A stretch of 64,000 bases of DNA from Geoalkalibacter ferrihydriticus DSM 17813 (lineage in GTDB: Bacteria > Desulfobacterota > Desulfuromonadia > Desulfuromonadales > Geoalkalibacteraceae). Shown here piece after piece: positions 1 through 6,758 of the stretch. How positions within the stretch are numbered: position 1 is the stretch's first letter; each line of letters opens with the position of its first letter. The DNA is taken from contig NZ_JWJD01000001.1 in assembly GCF_000820505.1 (NCBI RefSeq), positions 707,923-771,922 on the forward strand. The letters are read 5' to 3'. A model generated the notes under the pieces. That model worked only from the letters and a program-made list of their open reading frames with translations. It ran no database searches and had not been told where the DNA came from. The position numbers and the translations under genes were made by a program.

Positions 1-85
1 CCTGCATATAGCCGCGCAAGGAATGAAATTTGATGATTTTCAAACCTTTCTTGCAACGGCCGTCTTGAGAAAATAGGAGGGGACC

Positions 86-409
86 ATGGAACTGAGCGAA
101 TCGGAACAAAAGGATCTGCGCATCATCCTGGAGAACGTTTTTGGATTTCAAGACGCGTCAAGGTGGCGCATGAACGCGAAGGTTCTTGAATTGGCGGCGC
201 AGATGGTTCAGGGGGCGGAACGTTGCAGTGAAGCCATGAACTATGTGCCCAGACCGGGAATCGCCGATAGCGCCTATTTCAGACGCGAACTGCGCAATAT
301 CGCCCGCCGCGCGGCCAGCGGCAAAAAAGATATGTATCAAATCTGTGCCCAGGCGGGCGCCCGCCTCAAGTGGAAATCAGCGCTGGATATTGCGAGCCAG
401 AGCTTGTAA
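86..409 (+). CDS. Hypothetical small protein (107 aa)
   Basis: I do not recognise this protein. The ATG follows a strong AGGAGG ribosome site, and the composition is soluble and mostly helical, rich in Glu, Ala and Arg, with no signal peptide or membrane segment. Three cysteines lie apart (near residues 47, 86 and one more to the N-terminal side at most), with no metal-binding CxxC. It is convergent with the reverse-strand gene that ends 10 bases further on. Only 85 bases of upstream sequence are visible, so its promoter and operon partners may lie outside the window. The ribosome site and coding-like codon use support a real gene; no function is assigned. Confidence 0.6.
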   Translation: MELSESEQKDLRIILENVFGFQDASRWRMNAKVLELAAQMVQGAERCSEAMNYVPRPGIADSAYFRRELRNIARRAASGKKDMYQICAQAGARLKWKSALDIASQSL

Positions 410-419
410 AAAGCACGCC

Positions 420-950
420 TTATTTCTTCCGGCCCGCCGGTTTTTCCTTCTTGGGCGGCTTGGCCGCGTGGGCGCTGACCTCCACCACCGCGCACCAGGC
501 CTTGAGTTGCTCAAGAACCGCCGGTCCCTTGGGATTGTAGTAGAAGGGCTTTTCGCTACAGCCGACATGCACGTTGATCTGTTGCGCCTGGGACAGGTCG
601 AGATCTTCGAAGTGAAAGCTCTTGTCTTCATGGGGCACCAGGCGGGTGAGGCGGCGGGGCACGTCGAGATGCAGCGGATGGCGCGCCCCGGCCTCGATGA
701 CCTGGGTGCGGGGCACGCTGATGGTGCCGCAGCGCCCATGGGGCGCCTCGGCGGAACGGGCGTGATCGGTGAGCCACAAATTCAGGGTGCGGCTGGGGGC
801 GTCATAGAGGATCTGGCGGATGCCGATGGTGACGAAGAGCGGTCGCTCTTCCTCGTTGACGAGGAGTACCTCGACCTCGAGTTTGTCCTCCGCATGGCGA
901 AAGGTCGCGGATGGGGCACGCAGGCGCAGGGGGTGCTGAGCGCTGATCAT
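420..950 (-). CDS. Hypothetical protein, last gene of the metallopeptidase operon
   Basis: A 176-aa soluble protein of unknown function, rich in predicted beta-strand, with a Lys/Pro-rich C-terminal tail (KPPKKEKPAGRKK). There is no signal peptide or membrane segment. Its start overlaps the stop of the upstream HELAH metallopeptidase by four bases (ATGA arrangement), so the two are probably translationally coupled and co-transcribed with the 207-aa gene further upstream. The content suggests an accessory or structural partner of the peptidase, but this rests on position only. Confidence 0.6.
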   Translation of the reverse strand: MISAQHPLRLRAPSATFRHAEDKLEVEVLLVNEEERPLFVTIGIRQILYDAPSRTLNLWLTDHARSAEAPHGRCGTISVPRTQVIEAGARHPLHLDVPRRLTRLVPHEDKSFHFEDLDLSQAQQINVHVGCSEKPFYYNPKGPAVLEQLKAWCAVVEVSAHAAKPPKKEKPAGRKK

Positions 951-2308
951 GGCAGGCTCCCGGGTTGGGGTGGGGCGAGGGGCGCATCGCCGGGGGTGCA
1001 GCGGGCGCGCCAGGCCGCGCTCAATTCCTGGTAGGCGCGCTCTTCCTTGAGCAGGTCGGCGGCGAATTCATCGATGAGCGCTGGTGTCAGTTCGCCCAGC
1101 GCGTGCAGGGGTAGCTTTCGCAGCCAGGCATCGATTTGTTCGGACAGCCAGAGTCCCGCCGTTTCGGCATCGTTTTCGCCGGCAAAGCGCGTCAACGCCG
1201 CGCCATGGATGCGCAGAGGTTCGAGAATGCCCCACCGCACATGGGGCGAGCGCGGCAGCCAAAAAGCGAGAAGGGCGCGGATGCGCCAAGTCGTCTCGCT
1301 CACTCCGCCATTCTCATCCGCTGTTTCGCCCGCGGCCAGCGCTTCCAGCAGGCGACCCGCCTCCCGGGCCTGTACCGGGGTGGCAAACGGGCTCTCGCGC
1401 AGCAGCGCCAGGAGATCCCGCCCCAAGCCTTGCCAATCCCCAGGCGCCAGGCGATAGTTCTTCATCACCTCCAGAATGCCCACCAACGGTCGCACCAGCC
1501 ACTGCTCGACCTGGCCGCGCGCCGCTGCGTCGCGCACCAGAATCCGCGCGATCTCCACGCTGAAGGCATAGTATTCGCGAAACAGCGCATCGAAAAAGCG
1601 CGCCCCCAGGGTCGAGCGGCGCAGGACGTCGTCGCGCAGGCGGCGCAGGCGATTGACGTCGGCGGCGTAGGGCGAACCGCAGGCGACGGTGGCGACGATG
1701 CAGCAGCCGTCGTCGGGACAGCCGACGCCGCCGTCGAGCCGCTCGGGGTCGCGCGGCACCAGGCCCAGGGACTCGCGCAGCCAGTTCTCGTCCTCGATGG
1801 CTTCCCGTTCCTCGTCGGCCACGCTGCCGAGGCCGTGATTGCGAAACGAATGGGCCAGCTCGTGAAACAGGATCACGGTGGGGTTCGTGCATTCCTGGTT
1901 GCCGTTGATGCCGATGATCCAGCGGCCGGCACCGTTGGAATTGGAGGTGTCGTAGAAGAGGGTGTCGCCCAGGGCATAGGCCGGTGTCGTTTCCACCGTG
2001 GTGCCGTCGGACCAGATGGTATGGCCGTCGACGCCGATAATGCGGTTGTTGGCGCTTTCATCGACCATGTCCTTGAGGCGCTGGCGCACCTTTCCCGCGT
2101 TGCTGGTCAGATCCAGGGGGCCGGGGTCGTACTGAACGATGGAATAGGCCGAGTCGAGGGCGTCGGGACTGTCGCCGAAGGAGGGCTCCAGCTCCATGCT
2201 GCCGCCCGAGGCGATGATCATCAGATGGCCGCGCACCAGGTCGGCGCGCACCGGATAGGTGGTGCCGCCGGCGGTGACATAATCAGCTTCCCGAATGCGA
2301 ACAGTCAT
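947..2308 (-). CDS. HELAH zinc metallopeptidase (M91/NleD-like) with CFI-box C-terminal region
   Basis: A 453-aa protein with two recognisable parts. Around residues 147-160 it has VILFHELAHSFRNHG, the HExxH zinc motif, followed by an EEREAIEDENWLRE stretch that could supply the third ligand; this is the pattern of the M91/NleD-like effector peptidases. From about residue 201 comes CCIVATVACGSPYAADV, then an Arg-rich helical segment. This resembles the CFI-box C-terminal domain (CF/IIATAAYGS-type box) found on many deltaproteobacterial proteins. There is no N-terminal signal peptide. It is the middle gene of a three-gene reverse-strand operon. Substrate and destination are unknown; the peptidase fold is a motif-based call, and the CFI-box assignment is by resemblance. 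Confidence 0.7.
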   Translation of the reverse strand: MTVRIREADYVTAGGTTYPVRADLVRGHLMIIASGGSMELEPSFGDSPDALDSAYSIVQYDPGPLDLTSNAGKVRQRLKDMVDESANNRIIGVDGHTIWSDGTTVETTPAYALGDTLFYDTSNSNGAGRWIIGINGNQECTNPTVILFHELAHSFRNHGLGSVADEEREAIEDENWLRESLGLVPRDPERLDGGVGCPDDGCCIVATVACGSPYAADVNRLRRLRDDVLRRSTLGARFFDALFREYYAFSVEIARILVRDAAARGQVEQWLVRPLVGILEVMKNYRLAPGDWQGLGRDLLALLRESPFATPVQAREAGRLLEALAAGETADENGGVSETTWRIRALLAFWLPRSPHVRWGILEPLRIHGAALTRFAGENDAETAGLWLSEQIDAWLRKLPLHALGELTPALIDEFAADLLKEERAYQELSAAWRARCTPGDAPLAPPQPGSLP

Positions 2309-2354
2309 GATTGCAGCGCGCCTCCGCGTGAATGGTCCAGGGCCGGGTCGCGCC

Positions 2355-2978
2355 CTATTTCAACTTTTCCTGGCGCGGGCGGCGCTTGACCTTGGGCGGA
2401 TCGGCGCGGTAGCCCTCGTACTCTTTGGGCGTAGGCAGGTCGATGGCCGACGGCCGCGCACAGGGCGCGGGCCGACAGGGATCTTCCACCGGTCGCGGCG
2501 GGCAGCACTTTTCCAGCTTGCGCCGCTGTTCTTCGGCGCGCTGGTGGTGCAGGGCGGCATCGGGGTTGGCGCTGGCGTACATGTGAGCCACGGCCTGCAT
2601 GCCCTCGTGGATGCCGTTCTGCAGGAGGGTCTGGCGCTGGCCCTGGTTGACCAGTTGACAGGTGTTGTCGGCGATCTGCTCAAGCAGGCAGATGACCGTA
2701 CGCTGCTGCTCGCTGAGATGCAGCAGCAGCTGATTGGCCAAGTCCTGGCGCGCCTGCACACCGCTGATGCCCGTCGCCATGGCCGTGAAGCCCTCGCCCA
2801 GCACCTGGCGGATATCCTCAAGCCAGTCGTTGGTTTCGTGGCTTCCGGCGTCCAGGGCAGCAAGACGCTGGTTGCTGAGGGCGCAGCAGTTTTTCAGATC
2901 CACCTGATCATTGTGCAGGGTCGCCAGGTTGGCATTGATGAGCAGGGCCTGCTCCCAGACTTCGTTGATGGTCGGCAT
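2355..2978 (-). CDS. Hypothetical helical protein, first gene of the metallopeptidase operon
   Basis: A 207-aa protein of unknown function. Residues 1-150 look entirely helical, with heptad-like Leu/Gln-rich stretches consistent with a coiled coil, ending in HHQRAEEQRRKLEKCC. Residues 155-207 form a Cys/Pro/Arg-rich, probably disordered tail. There is no signal peptide. The ATG follows an AAGGAG site. It lies 46 bases upstream of the HELAH/CFI-box peptidase on the same strand, so it probably leads that operon; a carrier, chaperone or structural role for the peptidase is possible but unproven. Confidence 0.6.
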   Translation of the reverse strand: MPTINEVWEQALLINANLATLHNDQVDLKNCCALSNQRLAALDAGSHETNDWLEDIRQVLGEGFTAMATGISGVQARQDLANQLLLHLSEQQRTVICLLEQIADNTCQLVNQGQRQTLLQNGIHEGMQAVAHMYASANPDAALHHQRAEEQRRKLEKCCPPRPVEDPCRPAPCARPSAIDLPTPKEYEGYRADPPKVKRRPRQEKLK

Positions 2979-3098
2979 GGCGGCACTCCTTCAGCGGCAG
3001 AGGCGTGTTGCGGCGGAAATTTCATTGATAAATAAGCTATCAAAGTTTTGTAAAAATACTACCGGCTTCTGCGGTGAGTGTGGTGACGCTGCTAAGCG

Positions 3099-3656
3099 TC
3101 ATTTGTCCACAACCACCCGCACCGCCAGCCCGTCGCGCCGAATATCCCCACGCAGCCCGCACGTCTCAATCATGGCAACAATCTCCTCCACGGGAGGAAA
3201 GTAGCTGCCCATGAGCAGCAAGCGTTCCAGCAACGCGAGAGCCTTGATGGGCAGGCGCGCAATGTCGAATTCTTCGATGACCAGGCGCCCACCGGGGGCG
3301 AGAACGCGAACCAGTTCAGCCACGGCGGCCTGTTGGTGGGGAAAATGGTGGAGGGCGTCGACGACGACAATGCGCTGGAAATGATGGTCGGTGAAGGGCA
3401 GGTGGGCGACGTCGGCCTGCACCGGCAGCAGGTGTCCTTTCCGGGTGGTTTTGCGCAGCATTTTGCGCGAGAGATCGCACACCACCGTCTGCGTCGCCTG
3501 ATCGGCCAACGCGGCGCAGACCCGACCGGTGCCGCCGCCGGCATCGAGCAGGCAACCCTGGACAGGCAGCTTGAGCAGCGCGCGCCACACGGCGGGATTG
3601 GGTGGGCCCAGCAGCCGGTCGTAGATGGGCGCGAGCAGGTCGAAATGACCGTTCAT
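3099..3656 (-). CDS. Class I SAM-dependent methyltransferase
   Basis: A 185-aa protein of the Methyltransf_11/UbiE-like type. Residues 36-44 read LLDAGGGTGR, the motif I glycine-rich loop that binds S-adenosylmethionine; VVCDLSRKML follows as the acidic end of strand 2, and the HLPFTDHHFQRIVVVDALHHF segment (split here across motifs II and III) is typical of the family. It is shorter than UbiE and has no N-terminal extension. The ribosome site AAGG lies very close to the chosen ATG, so the start could be slightly downstream. It is transcribed alone, divergent from the thioredoxin-like lipoprotein gene. The methyl acceptor cannot be read from the sequence. Confidence 0.75.
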   Translation of the reverse strand: MNGHFDLLAPIYDRLLGPPNPAVWRALLKLPVQGCLLDAGGGTGRVCAALADQATQTVVCDLSRKMLRKTTRKGHLLPVQADVAHLPFTDHHFQRIVVVDALHHFPHQQAAVAELVRVLAPGGRLVIEEFDIARLPIKALALLERLLLMGSYFPPVEEIVAMIETCGLRGDIRRDGLAVRVVVDK

Positions 3657-3682
3657 GTCCTTGGCCTTGGTGGGAAGAGGGG

Positions 3683-3711
3683 TTGACCTTCTATGGGTAA
3701 TTCTATATATT
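3683..3711 (+). promoter_or_regulatory. Sigma70-type promoter of the thioredoxin-like/CcdA pair
   Basis: TTGACC at 3683-3688 and TATATT at 3706-3711 are separated by 17 bases, which fits a housekeeping sigma-factor promoter well. It is followed by an A/T-rich leader and the GAGGAGG ribosome site of the lipoprotein gene at 3745. Confidence 0.6.
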
Positions 3712-3744
3712 GCGGTTTAAATATTTTTTTTTGAGGAGGTTCTG

Positions 3745-4128
3745 ATGTTGCGCAAAATATTCCTGGTTCTGGTTTGTCTGGTGGCCGTCGGTTGCTCCGA
3801 GGGCAAGAATTCCGGCAGCGCGGGCTTGGTGCCCGCCAACGCCCAGGACATCGACAAGGTTCTGGTCTTTTTCCTCGATCCCACGGGCGGCCCCTGCATC
3901 ATGCAGGCGCAGATTCTGGACGGTATGGGCGCGGAGTTGGATGGTCGCGTGGCGCTACGTTATGTCCAGACCACCGTGCCCGAGGATCGTCCCTTTTTCG
4001 GCCAGTACGGCATTCGCGGCCTGCCCGCCCTGCTGCTGGCCGACGCGTCCGGACGCGAGTTGGGGCGTCTGGCGCCGGGCGTCAAAAGCGCCGGGGAAAT
4101 CCGCAACCTGATTCACAGCGTCAATTAG
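3745..4128 (+). CDS. Thioredoxin-fold lipoprotein with a single active-site cysteine
   Basis: A 127-aa lipoprotein. Residues 1-17 are a lipoprotein signal ending in the lipobox LVAVGC, so the mature chain would be anchored to a membrane facing the periplasm. The rest has the thioredoxin pattern: a strand (DKVLVFFLDP), an active-site loop, a YVQTTVPED segment and the GIRGLPALLL cis-proline motif. The usual WCGPC is replaced by TGGPC, leaving only the second cysteine. The gene follows a strong promoter and a GAGGAGG site and is 4 bases upstream of a CcdA-like gene, the usual electron donor for periplasmic thioredoxins. A role in periplasmic thiol chemistry is inferred; the missing cysteine makes ordinary disulfide reduction unlikely. 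Confidence 0.7.
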   Translation: MLRKIFLVLVCLVAVGCSEGKNSGSAGLVPANAQDIDKVLVFFLDPTGGPCIMQAQILDGMGAELDGRVALRYVQTTVPEDRPFFGQYGIRGLPALLLADASGRELGRLAPGVKSAGEIRNLIHSVN

Positions 4129-4132
4129 CGCC

Positions 4133-4795
4133 ATGACGCCTCTGGATTTGTCTCTGGCCTCCGCCGCCATGGCCGTGATGGCGGGTCTGGCGAGCATCGC
4201 CTCACCCTGTGTGCTGCCGGTGGTCCCCATCGTGATGACGGGCAGTGCCGAGGATCATCGGCATCGCCCTTTGCTCATCGTTTTCGGTCTGAGCCTGGGG
4301 TTCATCGCCATGGGCGCCGCCACGGCCGTGTTTGGCGGCGCAATCGCGCCGGCCATGCCGGTGTTCGAAAAGGTGGCGGGCGTACTCATCATCGCCTTCG
4401 GCGTGCTGATGCTGTTCGGCATCAACTTATTCAAGAACCTGCATTTCTTCAGCCGCATCGGCAGCGGCGGCAAGGGCCGCTGGTCGGGTCTGCTGCTCGG
4501 CTTGACCCTGGGGCTGGTATGGATTCCCTGCGTCGGCCCCATGCTGTCCGGGGTGCTGACCCTGGTGGCGACCCAGGGCTCGGTGGCTTCGGGCATGGTG
4601 CTGCTGGCGTTTTACTCCCTGGGATTTGCCCTCCCCATGCTGCTGGCGGGCTATGCCTCCCAGGCCGTGCGCCAGAAAATACGCCTGGTCAATGCCTATC
4701 CCCTGGCGGTGCGCCTGGTCAGCGGCCTGATTCTCATCGGCTTCGGCCTGGCGATTCTTAACCTGGGCATGCTTGAGCTGGGCATGACCACCTGA
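4133..4795 (+). CDS. CcdA/DsbD-type transmembrane thiol electron transporter
   Basis: A 220-aa protein with about six hydrophobic segments, the size of CcdA. Two conserved cysteine motifs are visible: SIASPCVLPVVPIV (residues about 21-34) in the first segment and WIPCVGPMLSGVL (about 128-140) in the fourth. In this family these cysteines carry reducing equivalents from cytoplasmic thioredoxin to periplasmic acceptors for cytochrome c maturation or disulfide repair. The start is 4 bases after the stop of the thioredoxin-like lipoprotein, so the two probably form one transcription unit, with the lipoprotein as the likely acceptor. Confidence 0.85.
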   Translation: MTPLDLSLASAAMAVMAGLASIASPCVLPVVPIVMTGSAEDHRHRPLLIVFGLSLGFIAMGAATAVFGGAIAPAMPVFEKVAGVLIIAFGVLMLFGINLFKNLHFFSRIGSGGKGRWSGLLLGLTLGLVWIPCVGPMLSGVLTLVATQGSVASGMVLLAFYSLGFALPMLLAGYASQAVRQKIRLVNAYPLAVRLVSGLILIGFGLAILNLGMLELGMTT

Positions 4796-4830
4796 TGAGC
4801 GCCCTGTCCTGAAAAAATCCTTTGGGCAAA

Positions 4831-4897
4831 TAGACAGGATATACAGGATGGACAGAATCTTATTTTGTCCTGTTTTTATCCTGTTTATCCTGTCTAT
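4831..4897. repeat. Palindromic ACAGGATA-type repeat between convergent genes
   Basis: The left arm (4831-4856) carries three spaced copies of the ACAGGAT/ACAGAAT unit, and the right arm (4867-4897) carries the reverse complement (TCCTGT units). The transcript can therefore fold into a long imperfect hairpin. It lies exactly between the convergent CcdA-like gene and the DsrE-like gene, where it could act as a bidirectional terminator. I recall ACAGGATAAACAGGAT palindromes as dispersed elements in many deltaproteobacterial genomes. Confidence 0.7.
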
Positions 4898-4915
4898 CCC
4901 TGGAAACTAGATTTT

Positions 4916-5356
4916 TTAAAAATTCAACAGCCGCACCTTCTTGTCGAGCAGCAACTTGGTGATCTCCGGCGGCTTGGCGGCGCCCACCCCTTCCAGCAGA
5001 TCCTCTTGCGCCTTACCTAGATTGGGCAGGAACAGCGCACAGACCTCGACCTTCGCACCGCCCCGCATCAGGTTCTCCAGCATCTGCTTGGGCGAAACAT
5101 CGCGCGGCTTGAGGGTCGGCGCCTCATGTTCCTTGAGGGCCAGTTTTCCCGCCTCGCTGCACAGCAGCACCCGTACCTCGGCCTCCTGCCGCTGCGCCTC
5201 ATTGGACAAGACCAGGGCCATGCCCTGGGTCTGGGTGTCGCCGCTGGTGAGAATAAGCAGCAGCGACTGTTTGTCGTCGGCGCTTGCCGCTGTCGCGCAA
5301 AATAGCAGCACCAGGGCCGTCAGCAGGATGCCTATCCGAAAAAATCCGTCCTTCAT
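4916..5356 (-). CDS. Exported DsrE-family-like protein
   Basis: A 146-aa protein with a clear signal peptide (residues 1-26, ending in ATAASA). The mature part has the alpha/beta layout of DsrE/DsrF/YchN-like proteins: LLLILTSGDTQTQGMALVLSN, then EVRVLLCSEAG, then KPRDVSPKQMLENLMRGG and KVEVCALFLPNLG. Cys residues in VLLCSEAG and VEVCALF are at the places where some family members carry reactive cysteines in sulfur transfer; most family members are cytoplasmic, so export is noteworthy. The ATG has a GGAGG site. It follows the 254-aa exported protein gene by 24 bases on the same strand, so they are probably co-transcribed. Confidence 0.65.
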   Translation of the reverse strand: MKDGFFRIGILLTALVLLFCATAASADDKQSLLLILTSGDTQTQGMALVLSNEAQRQEAEVRVLLCSEAGKLALKEHEAPTLKPRDVSPKQMLENLMRGGAKVEVCALFLPNLGKAQEDLLEGVGAAKPPEITKLLLDKKVRLLNF

Positions 5357-5380
5357 TTTGTCCTCCCTTGAGAAAAATGT

Positions 5381-6145
5381 TTAACGCACCACGATGCTGG
5401 TAATGCCGACCCCGTAGTTGTTCTCCCGCGGATCGGCGGCGGTCAGAAAAATTTTGTACGAGCCCATCTCCTCGACCTTGAAGCTGCCGGCGAAACGGTT
5501 GGTGGTGCCGGTGAATTCCAGGGGGAATTCCTTGACCACACCCTGCGCCGTGCGCACCAGGGCCTTAATTTCAAAGCGATCGGCATCCCACAGGCCACCG
5601 GGTTCCACCGGGCAGCCGCACATGGTCACGACATGGGCCTCCACCTGCACCTCGTCGCCGGGCGCGAAATTCTGGTGCGGGCCGGGACTGATGGGATGCA
5701 CGGTGAAGCCGTGGAATTTGAGCAGAATGCCGTCGCCTTCGATGTCCTGCCCGGGCAGCGCCCAGAAGGTCAGGGTGGTGGTCTGCTGATTGCTGCCGGC
5801 CGCCAGCGGCCCGCTTGCTTGCACCTCGACGCGGGTCGGCTCGGCGATGTCGATCTGCCCCACCCAGTGGGCGCCGCCTTCGCGCGACAGGGCTTCGTGG
5901 CGCTTGCGCGGCTCGCGCATGAGGCTTGGCGTATCGCCGGTGGAGCCTTCGATGAGGCCCTGGTCGAGGATTTCCCCGGTGTCGGCGTTGCGCAGGATCA
6001 CGCGAATGCCGCCCATGCCGGTGCCGATAAACTTGGCGTCGTTGGAAATGACGCGCACGGTGACGGCGGTGGGCTCGGCCATAGCGGTTAAAGGCGGAAG
6101 AATAAAACAGAGAAGGGGCAGGCAGTAAAGCAGAAGCTTTTTCAT
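5381..6145 (-). CDS. Exported beta-rich protein of unknown function
   Basis: I start this gene at the ATG at 6145, which has GGAGG nine bases upstream and begins a good signal peptide (MKKLLLYCLPLLCF, cleavage near AMA-E). An open frame extends further upstream but without signal-peptide or ribosome-site support. The mature protein of about 230 aa is rich in beta-strand, with two Ig-like stretches: VRVILRNADTGEILDQG near the start, and a C-terminal FAGSFKVEEMGSYKIFLTAAD that resembles a periplasmic beta-sandwich. A CGCP motif sits near residue 179. It precedes the DsrE-like gene in the same orientation. I cannot assign a function. Confidence 0.65.
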   Translation of the reverse strand: MKKLLLYCLPLLCFILPPLTAMAEPTAVTVRVISNDAKFIGTGMGGIRVILRNADTGEILDQGLIEGSTGDTPSLMREPRKRHEALSREGGAHWVGQIDIAEPTRVEVQASGPLAAGSNQQTTTLTFWALPGQDIEGDGILLKFHGFTVHPISPGPHQNFAPGDEVQVEAHVVTMCGCPVEPGGLWDADRFEIKALVRTAQGVVKEFPLEFTGTTNRFAGSFKVEEMGSYKIFLTAADPRENNYGVGITSIVVR

Positions 6146-6758
6146 GTTGTCCTCCGAAGCGGTTTTTTTGTTCACATCCATGCCTTGCAAGCATAGCAAA
6201 GAGGGGCAGGGCTTCAATCTTTCATTGGAATATCTGGGGATATAAAAATCCTCTTCTCTAGCAAAGAATAAATTCGATATCGAACCCTTTGTAAGAAATC
6301 CCGACAACGCGTCGGAAAACCCAACCGGGGCAAACCCGCTTTTTTGGCGCCGAGAAGTAGCGGAAACTAGCCGTATACATTGAGTCTGTTCCCACACAGT
6401 CCACCGAGCTTTGCCTTCCTTGAGACCAAACCCTTTGTCGGATTCATTAACAGTTTTCCCTGTATATATTTAAAAAAGCCCAAAATAAGGCGTTTAATTT
6501 TTTGGACATCTTTTTGCTTGCACTTTCTTTAAGTTGTCATGTTCCGAAAATCCATAGGCGAAAGTCTGGGGGTTTGCCGCCCGAGCAGCGACAGGGCGCG
6601 TTGATGACGGGCTGAGCTCACGACTCCGCCTCTGGCACTTTTGAAAAATTCAATTCCTCTCCCGGCGGCTTTGGCCAGTGACCTGCCGTTTCTGATGATG
6701 AGCAGGGGCTCATTGCAGACGCAGGTATATCGTTCACTTTTGCCGAGGGAGGTGTCGC
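6146..6758. other. 613-base intergenic region upstream of the RHS gene
   Basis: No convincing gene is present. The first part is the promoter side of the reverse-strand exported protein gene; the second part leads into the RHS gene, whose ATG at 6759 follows a GGGAGG site. The stretch near 6460-6540 is strongly A/T-rich compared with its surroundings, which is usual for a promoter. A possible sigma54 site is listed separately. Confidence 0.6.
6503..6518 (+). promoter_or_regulatory. Possible sigma54 (-24/-12) promoter of the PEP-CTERM/RHS gene
   Basis: TGG at 6503-6505 and TTGCT at 6514-6518 place GG and GC exactly 10 bases apart, the hallmark of RpoN promoters; the bases between TGG and TTGCT match the consensus poorly. 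PEP-CTERM genes are often regulated by sigma54 and the PrsK/PrsR pair, which makes the site worth noting. It lies 240 bases upstream of the start codon. Confidence 0.35.

Noticed and set aside
8-85. Possible 3' end of a gene at the left window edge
   Set aside because: No frame across 1-85 looks coding; the sequence is compatible with a leader region.
5381-6397. Longer form of the exported beta-rich protein starting at 6397
   Set aside because: The ATG at 6145 has a proper ribosome site and begins a signal peptide; the extra 84 residues read like intergenic sequence.
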